NCBI GenBank assembly: GCA_001247695.2
Contig: LGRX02028690.1
Coordinates: 1 to 64,000, forward strand
Source: Cymbomonas tetramitiformis
Lineage: Eukaryota > Chlorophyta > Pyramimonadophyceae > Pyramimonadales > Pyramimonadaceae
DNA length: 64,000 nucleotides
Reading direction: 5' to 3'
Shown here: piece after piece, positions 49,633 through 62,200 of the stretch
Numbering within the stretch: position 1 is the stretch's first letter
Layout of the letters: the number at the start of each line of letters is the position of its first letter
Notes under the pieces: generated by a model
What the model was told of the DNA's origin: nothing
The model's database searches: none
The model's input: only the letters and a program-made list of their open reading frames with translations
Program-made: the position numbers and the translations under genes

Positions 49633-52113
49633 TCACTCACAGCCGAAGACCACACTTCTCCATTCGTCGTAGGAGACGGCGCCAGAACCCATCAGGAGAG
49701 CGGGACACCATCCTCTCCAGTGCCTCAAAGAGCCAACCCTGCGGGTAGCTTTGCCATCGAAGCTCACGGCCGAGTATGTCACCCCCGCATCACTCACCGC
49801 CGATCCGAACGCTCCTGACACCCGAGCCAACCCCTGCTGTGTCACCGGCCGGTGTTTCGCAGCCGCGCGGTTCTGAATCAGCAGTATGCTCACGTCGAAC
49901 TTAGCACCGGTTGAGCGATCCTTAAAACCCAAGGCACTCTGCGGCGCAAGAAAAGCGAACTTCTTCTTCTTCAGAATACAAACCAGCTCGACGCCCTCTC
50001 TTTCATCCCAGCGTTCCCAATACGGGCACACCAGCACAACACGGCACGGTTTACGAGTAGAACGAGCAGAAAAGAGAGCGTGATCAATACACTTTCGGAT
50101 ATGAGCAAGGGTATAAATCGGGTTTCCCAACGCACAAAGGTGCCAAAGAATACGATAAGAGTTTTCGACTGCGCCAAAGCAAGTGTCCTCAGAATATGGA
50201 GTGCAGAAAACTGCGCTGTTAACATTCACGTCAAGAGGTGAAGCGAAAAGTTCATCGCGCAAAGAAAAGCAGAATCGGAGCGCATCCTGTTTCGTATAAG
50301 GAGTAATCCAATAGTCTTGTGTGACTAACCTCGCCCACGCTAGTAGTCTCCGCACTGCTGAGTAAAGGTGAGTCATTACAGAAACTTTCGGGTGGCCCAT
50401 CGCAGTAGAGTATGCGTCTAGCCTCTTTAAAAGAAACACAAATCTGTCCCAAAGTACCTGAACAACCAAGCCAGTAGAGCCACAAATTGCAACGAAAAAA
50501 GTGTCCTCAGTCACGTTTTCAACCACAGCGAAGTGAGCTCCATAAACAGTGCATTGCCACGGCAAAAGTTTGCGCAGCGCAGCCATTGACACCGTCTCGA
50601 AGTGGCGAAGCTGCCGTAAATAATCGGAAGTACTAGTCAGTAAAAAATCAGAAGTACCCACAGAGTGCCGGGGAGTGTCCTTAAGACTGCGGTTGAGGGC
50701 TGCAAACTTCCCATCGAGCTCAGTGGTTCGAAAGCACACGTGCCCATTACGTCGAGGCAAGTCAGGATCCAGTCTGTCACAGCGGCACTCAGCATTGTCA
50801 ACGCAAAGAGACACAGAGGAAAGATTACAAAATATGTCACGCAGCTTCTGCTTTGCAGTTCTTACCACCCTGGTGCGTCGTCGTACAAAAGATCTCGTTG
50901 CGCCCTCTGGATACTTCGTGTCCACACACTGAAGGAGAAACTCTCGCATCACTGCTGTGCCCAAACTGTCAGGAAAAGAGACCTTACAGACATATGTCGC
51001 TCTAATCACAAAGTCGTGTACTCGATTTGCCACTGCTGACAGAGACGTTCTGATTTTAGAAAGCTGCTGTTTCTCAACTACCGACGCCGCTGCCTGCCAC
51101 AAGCGCACAATTCTGTCTAGAGTGTACTTCGGTACTCGCTTCCAGGCCTTCGCAGGTCTCCGCACCAGCTGTTTGACCTCTCGCTGCGCCCATAAATCGG
51201 ACTCACTGATCTCTATGCGCGTAAATCTCAGTCTGGCATTGTCTCGCTTAAGCAGAGGGATAAGCTCGCGCAGTGAACTACGCAAACCGTCTGACTCGCC
51301 CCCCACAACCTCCACGCGCGACCGCCCATACTTCAACTTCAGGCAGGTCCAGTCAGTAAAGTTCCACGACCCTGCAGACCACTGTAAGTCCCACGAAGCC
51401 TCACAAACTGTCTCGCCTTTCGTCAGTCGTCGAAGTGCAAGGTCCAGCGCGCCACCGTTATAGCCCTGTACCTCAGCGCTTCCATACACCCTCCGCTTCG
51501 CAGCTGTCTCTGCGCCCCGTGCTCTGTCGCGCATGCCGCGTCGACCCCCTCGATGTCGTGACTGTCGTGCCAGCTGTCGCGTCCTCCGATAGCGCTCACG
51601 ACCCGCTGTCACCCTCCGCCGCCAAACTCCAGCTGTGTTCAAAGTGTCGGCTGGTCGCTGAGTTCGTCTAATAATCAGCTTCTCGTCAGCGTCACAGTCG
51701 CTTTTCCCACCATAGGTCTTCAGCGGCAGCATGAAAAACTTGTGCACACCGCGAGCCCGCAGACCCCCATACAGTCGTCTCCCTCCCCGCATAGAAGGGT
51801 CCATGGCTGTCTTCAAATGTTTTAGCATCCTCTCCCGCGGGCCTGACCAAAACTTCCCCACGTAAGTCCGTCGGGATCCCACCGACGCCAACACATATGT
51901 CCCGTACCGAACATCACCTGACAACCACCTCCTTAGCTCCCCCGCTCCCAAAACATTCCACCACGGCAAGAATCTCCGCAGCCACCACCTCGGCTGCATA
52001 CCAGCCCATTCCAAAAAAATCAGTGACCCAAACATTGACAGCCGGACCGCTAGATCCCACTGCTCCCCCCCATCCTCCGTGCACCTGGCGACGACCTCTT
52101 CCAGCACCTCCAT
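49633..52113 (-). CDS. GIY-YIG endonuclease with PCIF1-like methyltransferase domain
   Basis: 826 codons from the ATG at 52113; TTG at 52128 would add five. A complete GIY-YIG nuclease lies at about 68-163: G-T-Y at 71-73, Y-V-G at 84-86, then Arg93, His99, Glu144 and Asn159. After a long basic linker comes a C-x-C (443-445) with GHV (457-459), a pattern I associate with protist retroelement linkers. Residues about 620-720 resemble the methylase domain of PCIF1, the cap-adenosine N6-methyltransferase: FASPLD at 623-628, then FG-x-V, the catalytic NPPF position as NPIY at 664-667, and a CPYW strand. The altered NPPF suggests reduced or changed activity. A reverse transcriptase, expected after the linker, is missing. 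Confidence 0.65.
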   Translation of the reverse strand: MEVLEEVVARCTEDGGEQWDLAVRLSMFGSLIFLEWAGMQPRWWLRRFLPWWNVLGAGELRRWLSGDVRYGTYVLASVGSRRTYVGKFWSGPRERMLKHLKTAMDPSMRGGRRLYGGLRARGVHKFFMLPLKTYGGKSDCDADEKLIIRRTQRPADTLNTAGVWRRRVTAGRERYRRTRQLARQSRHRGGRRGMRDRARGAETAAKRRVYGSAEVQGYNGGALDLALRRLTKGETVCEASWDLQWSAGSWNFTDWTCLKLKYGRSRVEVVGGESDGLRSSLRELIPLLKRDNARLRFTRIEISESDLWAQREVKQLVRRPAKAWKRVPKYTLDRIVRLWQAAASVVEKQQLSKIRTSLSAVANRVHDFVIRATYVCKVSFPDSLGTAVMREFLLQCVDTKYPEGATRSFVRRRTRVVRTAKQKLRDIFCNLSSVSLCVDNAECRCDRLDPDLPRRNGHVCFRTTELDGKFAALNRSLKDTPRHSVGTSDFLLTSTSDYLRQLRHFETVSMAALRKLLPWQCTVYGAHFAVVENVTEDTFFVAICGSTGLVVQVLWDRFVFLLKRLDAYSTAMGHPKVSVMTHLYSAVRRLLAWARLVTQDYWITPYTKQDALRFCFSLRDELFASPLDVNVNSAVFCTPYSEDTCFGAVENSYRILWHLCALGNPIYTLAHIRKCIDHALFSARSTRKPCRVVLVCPYWERWDEREGVELVCILKKKKFAFLAPQSALGFKDRSTGAKFDVSILLIQNRAAAKHRPVTQQGLARVSGAFGSAVSDAGVTYSAVSFDGKATRRVGSLRHWRGWCPALLMGSGAVSYDEWRSVVFGCE

Positions 52114-52170
52114 CACAAGGTATAACAAGTTCTTTACCCTGTAGAGCCGCCGCCGCCAGTTGCCACCCTG

Positions 52171-53421
52171 TCAGAGTTTTCGAAGATCGAAGTGCCCAGC
52201 ATTGTGGGCATCAGTCGCAGCAACCAGCACCTCCATTTTTGTCATTTCGTGTGCTGTCTCGGGTTCAATCACGCCGTGTTTGACGAGCTGCAAAGTAAGA
52301 GTCCCCCATTTAGGCTTAGTCCTGTAATTCTTAGACATATAGGCCGCATCGACCGGCACAACACCCCTCGCGGGACAGGGTGTCTTCGGTGGTGCTGACG
52401 GTTTTTGCACGGGCGTAGGAATCGGGAGAGCTGGAGGTCTCGCTGCTGGCCTTCCGAACGCGGCCGCCATCCCTGCAGCCTGGGCTGCTGTTTCGTCGAG
52501 GCCTCTGTTTAAAGCATCCGTGTATGCTTCCTCGCGGGCGCTGAGCATTGCCCTGAACGCCGCCCCCTTCGGATCTGGACTTGTGCCTGTGCTCGCACCC
52601 CTCTGGCCGCTGCCACTCTGAGTTGCTTGGGCGCGGGACGCACCCTTCTCCCTCTTGTGTCGCTGGCGGCTCCTACGGCTCCCATCGCTCGTGCCCGTGG
52701 TTTCAGACGACTCGCTGTCTGAGCTGGAGCTAGATCTCTTCTTTTTCTTCTTCGAGGACTTCTTCCGCTTCTTGTCCTTTTTCTTCTTTCGACCGTCATC
52801 GCTGCTTCCATCCAGCTTGTCGATCTCGAAGTGGACAGCCTTCCCCTTCGCAACTGTCTCACGAGCGCCCGCCGTCGCTGCACCCGCCAGTACTCCACCC
52901 AGTTTCTGCAGGTCGGTGTCCCCCCTCATTGCTGCGATCTCCCTCGCCAAACGCTCTCCGTACTCTTTGTCGCGAACTGCCTCGGCTGTCGCTGCGTTTG
53001 ACTGGACCAATCGGGTCTCCATTGCCATAATTGTGCCACGTAACTCCACGATTTGTGCCTCGAGTGCTGCCGTTCTTAATTTCTCTTCTTCGTAGTCACG
53101 TTTGAACCTCGACACGTATGGCCGGTTGGTCATTGGGTCTATAGGAGGACCATTGTTTTGCTGGAATCCTGCCGCATTCTGCTGCGGAATCGGCGGCTGA
53201 GGAAGGGGAAGCTGATACTGCATTCCTCCTGTTGGTGCTGGCTGAGTTTGGGTTGGGGTGGTGTATGAATTGTAGGCAGAGAAGCTGCTCGGAGTGTACT
53301 GCCCAATCACGTGCTGCGGCTGTTGAATTGGAGGCGCCGCCGCCGCCATAGGTGTAGTTTGCTGGGGCACTCCCTGCGGTGTCACTGGCGTCCCTGGAAC
53401 TGGTTGTGGTGGTTGAGACAT
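52171..53421 (-). CDS. ORF1 of the element, Gag-like/RNA-binding type
   Basis: 416 codons from ATG, 57 bp upstream of ORF2 on the same strand. The first 90 residues are P/Q-rich; a coiled coil spans about 105-165, then a lysine- and serine-rich region (about 210-260) likely to bind nucleic acid, an A/P-rich section and a small C-terminal domain. Composition and position suggest an element nucleocapsid-like protein. No zinc knuckle. Confidence 0.5.
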   Translation of the reverse strand: MSQPPQPVPGTPVTPQGVPQQTTPMAAAAPPIQQPQHVIGQYTPSSFSAYNSYTTPTQTQPAPTGGMQYQLPLPQPPIPQQNAAGFQQNNGPPIDPMTNRPYVSRFKRDYEEEKLRTAALEAQIVELRGTIMAMETRLVQSNAATAEAVRDKEYGERLAREIAAMRGDTDLQKLGGVLAGAATAGARETVAKGKAVHFEIDKLDGSSDDGRKKKKDKKRKKSSKKKKKRSSSSSDSESSETTGTSDGSRRSRQRHKREKGASRAQATQSGSGQRGASTGTSPDPKGAAFRAMLSAREEAYTDALNRGLDETAAQAAGMAAAFGRPAARPPALPIPTPVQKPSAPPKTPCPARGVVPVDAAYMSKNYRTKPKWGTLTLQLVKHGVIEPETAHEMTKMEVLVAATDAHNAGHFDLRKL

Positions 53422-53588
53422 CGTGGTAGTAACTGTAAATTTGAAAAATAGTAAGTGTTGAAAACAATTTGTCCCTCCCGTAAATTGAGAGTTCTCGATC
53501 CGGTACCTACAAAGTAGCCCGCTGGATCTTTAAGCAGTCTCGTGGGCGATCGTCAGAAAAACGTCCCTGTGAGTACTGTAGATAAAAA

Positions 53589-54306
53589 GTTATAAAAAAT
53601 AAACTTTCGCTGTAATACGGTATGTGCTCGAAAGCTGCACGTAGTAGTGTAGTGTAATAAATACGACCGCAGTGACGGCTCGAACACAGCAAGTCAGAAC
53701 AAGTAGCTTTTGTAATAACAGATGTGATAAAGTCGTGCTGAGATAATAATATAAAAACCAAAATACTCTGTACAAATAACGATATGAAATACCGGAGCTA
53801 ATGCTGGCTACTCATAAGCTTTTCGGTTTGAGCCACAAACCTTCCTCAGTGAGCTTTGCAGGAACTAAAAAGTCAGTCCCAATGTTGGCTTAATATGATG
53901 CGAAGAACCAAGCTACTGTTGACCATAGTGATAAGATGTACAGTCACAGGCAGTTGGGATACACTCCGATTTCTCTCTAGGCGAGCTGGCAAATAATTTC
54001 TCAAGCAGTTATGCCGTCATAGTCAGATAGCCTAGCACCATACAAAACTCAAAAGCAACTGGGTCGTCACCAAGGCAGTGAGCTGGAGAGTCTCAGTCAA
54101 ATGTCTCACGTAATAAGTTCTAAAAATCTTCCACGCTTTTGTAATACAAAGTGACAAAAGTGTCTCACGTAAAAACTTCTGAAAAACTGCCACGAGTGTG
54201 TAAGACAGTTTGAAATTCTCAACATAAAAGAAAGTAAAAGATAGCAGTCCCCATAAAAACTGAACCAAGTCTCACCCAGGACTCACCAACCAGGATCACT
54301 ACCCCA
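53589..54306. repeat. right terminal direct repeat (718 bp)
   Basis: Partner of 48763-49479 in the same orientation, with the four C and one extra A that distinguish it. The giant gene's frame resumes directly after it. Confidence 0.85.
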
Positions 54307-57300
54307 CTTTGTTGCATTCGTTTTTAGTCATCAGGGGCACGTGCTTTTGCGAAAATTCGACATGTTTTATGAAGATATGCACGACATTTTTATTTGCGGC
54401 GTGAAAGTGATCGTGCACTCCATTTCTTTGATCTGCTCGGCTCTTGTTGGTGTGTACGACTCTACGATCATCCTGACACGCGGTGTTTCTACGATCGCTA
54501 CAAAATTGCTTTTAAAGTTGGGAGTCAAGCTGATAATCGAAGGCGTGTCTGCTGTGGCCAATTTTTTGTCCGACCTTATGAGCGCGCTTCACCAGTGGTT
54601 GGTCGTGGACGGATTTATCGACGGCAATCCCGATTTTTTTCGGGTTTTTTTGTCTCTTCAACGATCTCTGTGGGTGTCTCGAGAGCTTCTCATCGAACCT
54701 TGCGATATGCTTCGTAATTTTTGGGAGAGCTTTTTGTCTCCATCTTCCTACTATCCACCGCAAGGCGCGCAGGTACGACTGGACGATTACTATTTTCCCG
54801 AACCTGAGATTCTGCCGCAATACGAAGTCTTCAACAAATGGTGCTTTTCTCAAAACTTGACCGGGCTGAGCAGATCGAGCGACGCGCATATTCCCGAGCT
54901 GACTTCGTACGACCCGGAATATCAATATTGCGCGATGTGTGATTACGACGGAGGCGTCCGCAAGGATTGCGTTCCTTACGCTTACAACCTGCCCTTGGCC
55001 TTAAACTCGATAGTGGTTTTGGCCTGCAAATTGTTTCAAATGCCGATACAGTATCTGCTACGTTCCCGGTCGATCGCGAGCAACCTTGCGAGCACAGTAA
55101 CTCGACGCACTCCGATTAGAAAATCTAAAGAGGTGGCGGATTTTGTGTTGCATTTGAGAACATACGGTAGCGCCGTCGCGCAACCATCGGACTCTCGTGA
55201 ACGATTTTTTACGGGTGACGGCGTGGAGATGAAATACTGCGTATGCTGGAATTCGTACACCGGATATGACGATATTCATCCTCACGGCGTTCCGGTGGAC
55301 AAGTACTTGCATCACGCACCGTGGCTGTTGTGTCCCTCGTATGCGGAAGGATACAGAACTTACGACATGGACGGATTTTTTACTGCGTACCTCGACGCGG
55401 TCGGATTTCTTTTTGACGCCGGCGACGAATGGTTTTTGAACGTGTTTAACTACTTGCAGTACGTCATGACCGTGGATGTCGTCGGAAACGACATTGAGGT
55501 CGCGTGCGAGGAGCTGTGGTCGGTTCCGAAGGCGACGTACAACGAGACGAGTGATGTCTGTTACGTGACACCGCCCGCGTTGATGGCGTTCAACAGACAC
55601 TTTTTACAGAGCACGGGAGGCGTAGCTCGTATTGTGGGGCGAAGCGTGGCATACCTTCCTACGCTCTTGTACGAGATAGCAGATTCGTGGGCCGAACTGG
55701 TAGACGGTAGCGCGTCGCAGGATCACAGCAATCAGGAGGGTCTTTCGCATCAGCTATTAGAGACGCCCAACACTATCGGCTGTCTTCGTCAAGATGAGGC
55801 GGAGTATCCGAGCACCACGTCTCAAGAGAGCGTCGACGTCGACGTAGAGCATTACTGCGCCAGAAATTATGTTATAGACTCGATGGAAGGTTTCATGCAG
55901 CGCTTCGCGGATGTGGTGCGAGCGGTTCATCTGGAAAAAGAGGCCGCGGTTCTGCGATCCGGCATACGGGCGATCGTCGGCAAACTGCGTTTCTCCTATC
56001 GACTCGGCATGGTGTCCCTTTTCGGTCCTTATCAAGTACCGCCGGCTCCACCCGCGTACCCGGCTCCTCCCGCCCCACCTCCGTTTCCACCGTTAGCACC
56101 GAAATGCTTGATACCCGCCGTTCGGATTACTAATATTTCTGATAGCAGCGATCAGTTCGAGGTCATTGGCCTGGAGGGATGGACTGCCTACGAGTGCGGT
56201 CTGCGTGAGGCCAATCCGATGGCGAATTATGCGACGCATCTCCAGGCTTCGAATCCGGACTTTAATTATTCCTTCACGTACCAAGACAAGCAATGGTCGT
56301 ACAACGAGGCGCCGAACGATCTGTTGGTGGATTGCTTCTTTCTTTCCGCTTACGACGCGTACCGTGCGAACGGATCGACCCATAATCTATGTCCCGTCCC
56401 GGAAGGACACGAGCAGGATCTGGACGTGGAGATGTGCACGCTCGCCGGTTATCCGTCCCCTCTCGATAGTGAAAATGTGGACACCTCTAACCTTCGAACG
56501 TCGCCCAACGTCTTTACTTTTTCCGACGTCGAACAGGAGCAGTGCCTATGCGACGACGACAAGTCTCGTCCGGTCGACGAGCGCACTCTGTACACCTGTC
56601 CCACGTCCGAGTGGTACGCTCCTCGGCGTACGCGTTTGGACGACAAAGCGGATACGCTGCTGTCGTACCTGGTATCCGCCGATGGCAGCGGATCGGCATG
56701 GGATGAATCCTTGGGATACTACACTCGCGAGGGCCAGTCGGATGTTATGTATCCGGTATGTCGAGGTCTTCAGGTTACCGTGCTGGATCGAATCGGTCAC
56801 AACGTCAGCTACGATTTCATGATGAGGCAGCGGTGCAGTCTCAGCTCATCGGAATACGTGGACGGCTTGATCTTTGAGGGTTACGGCATTCAGGTAGAGT
56901 GCAACCTCGTGGCCATCACCGACATCGCCAACGATACGCTTCGACGCACGGCCACCTTCATCATCTCGGACGAGGCGAGAGTGATGCGTTTGCCGGTACG
57001 AACGATACGACGACGACTGAACGCCACCGACGACGAAACAATGCTTTCGAGCTCTGTGGAGCTTCTGGCGCAGGGTCCTTCGTGGACGGCTCGCTTCCCG
57101 GAGCAGGCTTTTAACGGATCGAATAGTCTGGCGGCGGATCCGGCCTGGAACGAGTTTATGAGCATCGGTGGTACGGGCGCGGGTATGCATCAACCGTTGT
57201 GCTCCTGCGATCCCTTAGAATACGTACCCCCCGAGCCGGTGAGGGAGGTGCGCCATTGCGCTCCTCGCGTTTTCGAAAACGTACCACCACCTCCTTTACC

Positions 57301-59042
57301 GCCCGACCATCCGACCTCTCCGCCGCCTCCTTACCCTAATTACCCACCTCTAAATAATGACACGATCTGCCGTAACTCCGCAGGCCAGGTTATGGCGGGT
57401 TACTACATGCGATACCATCCTCGGGATGTATTCCCTACAAATTGCGTATGCGAGTTTTCCGGACTCGGTCCGATATCCAGCAACAGCGGTAATGTGGACG
57501 ACACGGTGTACTGTCCGCAAGAGTGCGACGACAGCTCGACCGCCGAGGGACCAACATGCATTTGTCGTGTGCGCGACATTTCGGATTTTGAAAAAGCGGC
57601 CAACGGAGGCCGCGCGGTGCCGCATTACAACGAGACCAACGTTGTGGATAGCGCGCTCGAAGACGTTCTGGCGGCTCTGAACGCGCTGGCCGTGGACGTC
57701 GCATCCCCCGAGGCTGATACACCCGCGTACGACGCCACGTCTCAGGGAAACGATCTGGAATACGCCTTCAGCTTCGACTTCGAAACGGAAGTGGATCGCT
57801 TTCCGGATTTGCATCGAGCCACCGCCGCATCTTTTTGCAAGGATCATCTCGGGCCTGGGTGGATGATGCATAACCTGCTCGACGACGAAAGCACGTCGGC
57901 GAACGACTTTCGAGAGCGACTTCAGGCGATGGTGGACTCCCGCGTGAACGATTACGTGATGTCCGCCACGGGCGCCGCTTTCATGGATGCGCATCCCCTC
58001 TGCGCGGATCGATACCGAGTAGCGTTGCCTCCACGCTTCAATCGGGTTTATACCGGACAGGTTAACCACACGGTGCGACGTGAGGTCGTCGGTCCGGCGC
58101 GGCAGGCATGGCGCCTCGCTTCGCCTCGAAATCTGGGCGATCGCAACCGCTACAACGTAGACGACAGGGACTACCTGTCTAAAGCGTTGTACTCGCAGCT
58201 GATCGGTGCCTCGGACACGGCCAGTGCGACTTTCACTCCGTCGTCATGTCGGGTGAGCGATGTCGAACTCGCAGATATGCCGCTGAACTCGCAGATCGAG
58301 CTGCTGGCTTCATCGGACGGAAGCGCGTATCATCTTCACAACGTTTCGATGAACAGCACGTGCAATATGAACGAGGAGGTGACGCTGCACAAAGCGGCCA
58401 TGCAGAGTTACTACCTCGCGTGCAAAGGGCGTACGCACGATGCGACCATGTACACCGCTGCCGATGCTCACAATCAACGCTTCGATTGGACGAACGCTCT
58501 GTCGCGGCGAGCCCAATTTACCTTACGACCTCGTTCCACGACCTTCGGGTTTATGCACTACATCAACTCTGAAGGTCGTGTCTCGCTGTTAAATCAGTCG
58601 GATCAAGTGTCCGATGTCGACGATTGCGCGCTGCAATTCGCGTTCGCGGACACCTTTTCGATGACTGAGTTGCGCGATTCACACTCGAGGGTATGCGAGA
58701 TGTACGCGGACGAAACGTATCTTCACAACGGATTGAGCGCGGACCAACATCCTAAGGGGCGATACACGCATGCTCAGGGGCCTTTACTGAAACGTTACGA
58801 GGTCAACCTGAACCATTCCGCTTGCTCGAACGAGAGCGTATCCGATACGCAGGTGCTCTGCCACGATGCGAACCTGTTGAGTCCTGAGCAAATGGCTCAG
58901 GCGGCCACCTTCTGCGGTTTTTCTGTCTCGTCCGAGAGCGTGCAACCCGTCAACGCTCGCACAAGCTGCCGCTCTATTCCGTACGGTTTCATCCTTCGAC
59001 AAGGCACCTCAAATAATCAGCATCTTGTGTTCTACCCGTTAA
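54307..59042 (+). pseudogene. giant glycoprotein gene, middle fragment
   Basis: Open frame from inside the right terminal repeat to the piggyBac MITE at 59043; the first possible start, GTG at 54341, is probably not used. GC-richer than other viral genes here. Hydrophobic helices near its beginning are followed by long, cysteine- and N-x-S/T-rich stretches. Two proline-rich spacers lie at 56039-56104 and 57286-57353 and separate domains. The combination points to a large membrane-anchored surface glycoprotein. In its present form the frame reads into the MITE and stops at 59125. Confidence 0.6.
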
Positions 59043-59282
59043 CCCCTAAGCCGGTGTTTGGGTCATTTTTGACCCAAAGGGCGTTTGACCCAAAGGGCAA
59101 TATGTGCATATATAAGTTGATATAATGAACAAGATGGTGGATGTTCGTATCAAACTGTCGGGTCAATCGACACCTCTCACATGATGACTTTATTTGACAT
59201 GTTTCCGCAAGAAATATTGCATATATGCAACGAAATGCACAACGACCCGAACATACCCAAAAAAATAAAACCGGCTTAGGGG
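59043..59282. mobile_element. 240-bp piggyBac-type MITE
   Basis: TTAA at both flanks (59039-59042 and 59283-59286) and 13-bp inverted ends CCCCTAAGCCGGT. The interior contains short GACCC-type internal repeats and no coding capacity. TTAA targets and CCC-starting ends are diagnostic of the piggyBac superfamily. With one TTAA copy the host frame is intact. Confidence 0.85.
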
Positions 59283-62200
59283 TTAAAGGCCCCTTCGGAG
59301 GCCGTAGGAACCGTGCAAGATCCGGCGGCGCGCAGGCTGCGAGTCGGCATGCCCATCGCGTTGAGTAACGCCGAAACTTCTCACTTATACGATCGCGGGC
59401 ATCGCTTGGTGCCCGTATGCTCGCGAAAGGTCTCGAATGTAACGCGCACTCGGATTGCCACCAAGGATGGCGATACGGAGAGCTCTACGGACGGCCGCCG
59501 GTTCCTTGCGGACGATGTTTTGCTTGCCGCCAGGGCCGCGGTGGAGCGGGTTCGGTCTCGATCCGCTAAATGCGCCCTGAATACGTTACGCACGTTTCCT
59601 CATCTCGATGGTTCCTCGACGAAACAATTTGGACAGCTGTATAGAAGCGCTCGGCCCAACTCGGTGGAGCGTATGCTCGTCTCGGATCTGACGAGCCACC
59701 CATCGGCCACTCCCTGGCCGTACCCTTGGACGATTCGGTCGAACGCGGCAAACCTTACGCGAGTGACCATCGGCGCGGTCCTTCGAGGCGCGGAGGGTGA
59801 GCGCATATACTCCGACCTGAGCGCGATCGGTGCCACCACCGATCGACTTGACGTTCACGGTGAAAGTCGCAGCGCGAGATCCACGGGTCCCACCCGCACT
59901 TCGCGAGGTTTCGTCGGAAACGCGCAGGGCGGTTACCGTATGGATCCTTTTGTGTACAACGACGAGGTGGCTTTTACGATGTCAAAGGGGTCGGACGTTC
60001 TTTTCGGTACGTCCGTCAGGAGTCCTTTGTCGCAGCACGTTTTTGTTATGGAACGATGCAATCAGGATAACTCCTCCGAGCACGCCTACTTTCGTATCCG
60101 GTCACTCTCGGACAATCGTTTTCTGATGTCCAAAGGTACCTTTCCTCACCCGAACATGCCGTCCAAATCTTCCAACGCCACGCAGTTTCCGAAACGTTCG
60201 CGTCTCACCGCTTATCAAGCCGATCCCGGACTTTTGCACGAGCGCTACCACACGGATGGCGCTTTCGAAGCCTTCACCCCATCCGAAGCGACGCTCGTGT
60301 TGGGACAACCGCACGAAGGCATCGAACCGGCCGCCGCGCGTTCGAGCACGATGTACATGATCGAGCAGCACGACGAGATGTATCTGGTGCAATCTCAAGA
60401 TCGATTGTACGAATTTGGTGGTTACCTCTTCGAGAACGATGTGCACCTGTCTCACGGTGCGACGGCTGACACGAGGCTTGCTGAAAACGAGGAGGTGATC
60501 GCTGGAGATTTTGACGCGTTGGGCAACGTCGGGCTGTTCGGACTTTCCATTCGTGATAAGGACCATCTTCCGCGAGCGCGTCTGGAAGACGGGATCCCGA
60601 TCGCGCCGAAAGGGCGTCCCCGTTCGTACAATCGACAGCTGTTCACCGGTCTGGATCGTTCGCGAAACCCGGACGCCTTTTGTACTCGTCGCATGGACAA
60701 TTTCGACAACACCACTGTTTTTGAGGTGCCTCCTTATCCTCAAGATTCGAAGGTCGATATAGGCGATTGCGACGTCCTCGATCGTAAAGTGTACAATAAT
60801 TGGGCCAAGGGGTACCCCACTCACGGTCTGGGTGTCGGTCGTGACGGACTAGAGACCACTTTCATCGCCGGAACTTTTGATTGCGTCGCGCTTAACGTAC
60901 TCTCGGGATCACACTGCGCTATACACGCCGAGCACGAATCCGAGCCGTGCCTGATAGGTCGTGACGTCGACTTTTCGGAATGGGTGACGCTGCCGTGCTC
61001 GCAAAAGAAACCGTTCGTCTGTTCGAAAGGCAACAGCGATTATCATGTCGTCACTAATCCTCTAAACTTTGACGCGGCGCGCTTATACTGTAAAAGCTAC
61101 TACGGGGAATCCTACGACTTATCTCCCGCACCAACCTCTTTCGGTCAGAATACGGACTTAGCGCGACAGGCTCGTAAGGCGTTGTGCTCCGAGGACTTGC
61201 TCAACGTCTACGGCAGCGCGCGCACATCCGTCTGCGACCTCAGCGTTTTATCGAGCGGCGCAGACGTCCACACCATGTCCAGCTTGCAAAATTTGACGAG
61301 CTCGGGCTGCGGGGCATCACGAATCGACCCGCTCGACGGATACGCGTGCTGCGATACCACGTCCGCTTTTCTGGTCGGCAATTTTTCCGGCGAGGTGGAA
61401 ATCGTTCGCAATCGCGTAGGCGTGTATACGGCGGACGGTTCGTGCGAACGAAAGGAGGCCGGTTCTCATGCTCGAGGATCGTTTTATTCCAACTCGGATA
61501 GCATCACGTACGAGGACGAAATCGCGGGCGGCAGCGCCTGGAATTTGCAGTTCGGTGATGTGTGGATCGGCTACAGACGTCACACCGTGCACGAGGGTTT
61601 TTCCGATCAGCGATTTGGTCAGTGCGATGTCTCGAACAGCGATGCCACGGCCAATTCCATGCTTTTCGAGATCGTTCCGTTAAAGGATGACATGGACGCG
61701 CACGTATCGGGCGAGTTCTCGATCGTAGGTAAAGACGGCTCCGGTCGTTCGATAGTTCTCGCGCTGCACCAAGCGGCTCATCCTTTCGACGTCCGAGCTT
61801 TGGGTTCGGCGGTGGCGACGAATAACGCCGAGGCGTATCTGTATGCTATCAATGAAAATCGAACGCTCTTTGCACCCAACTCGATATCCAACGCGCAGGT
61901 GTTGCTCGACGATTACCGGACCATGTTCGAGGAAGTAGACGCAGAGCATCCCTTACGCCCTTCGGTGTGGACAAGTCGCGGCAGCACGCTGAAACTTTTG
62001 GAGCATGGCTATCGCTCGGGTGTCAGCGTGGCGAACGCTCGTTCCGGCCGTTGTTTCGAATCTCCATCCAACGAGGCGTCTCAGTTACACAATGTGTCCG
62101 TGATCGCATGCAACGTCGAGAAGAAATGCGGCACCGTACAGTTCTCGGTGAAGGTCGGAGTTCGTACCGGTCTGACCCTTCTCCCGACGGACGGCGAGAC

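Larger units (their letters stand above)
48763..54306 (-). mobile_element. Penelope-like or related retroelement, about 5.5 kb
   Basis: Two ~718-bp direct terminal repeats enclose two minus-strand genes: ORF1 (52171-53421) and a GIY-YIG-containing ORF2 (49633-52113). GIY-YIG endonucleases and repeated ends are features of Penelope-like elements. No reverse transcriptase is present: the interior is only about 4.1 kb and ORF2 has no Y-x-D-D motif. The near-identity of the repeats indicates a recent insertion. It lies within the coding part of the giant glycoprotein gene. Confidence 0.65.

Noticed and set aside
48763..54306. Conventional LTR retrotransposon
   Set aside because: Terminal repeats lack TG...CA ends, and there is no protease, integrase, RNase H or reverse transcriptase between them.
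55058..58069. Several long minus-strand frames under the giant glycoprotein
   Set aside because: Shadows created by the GC-rich third positions of the plus-strand gene; basic, low-complexity products without domains.
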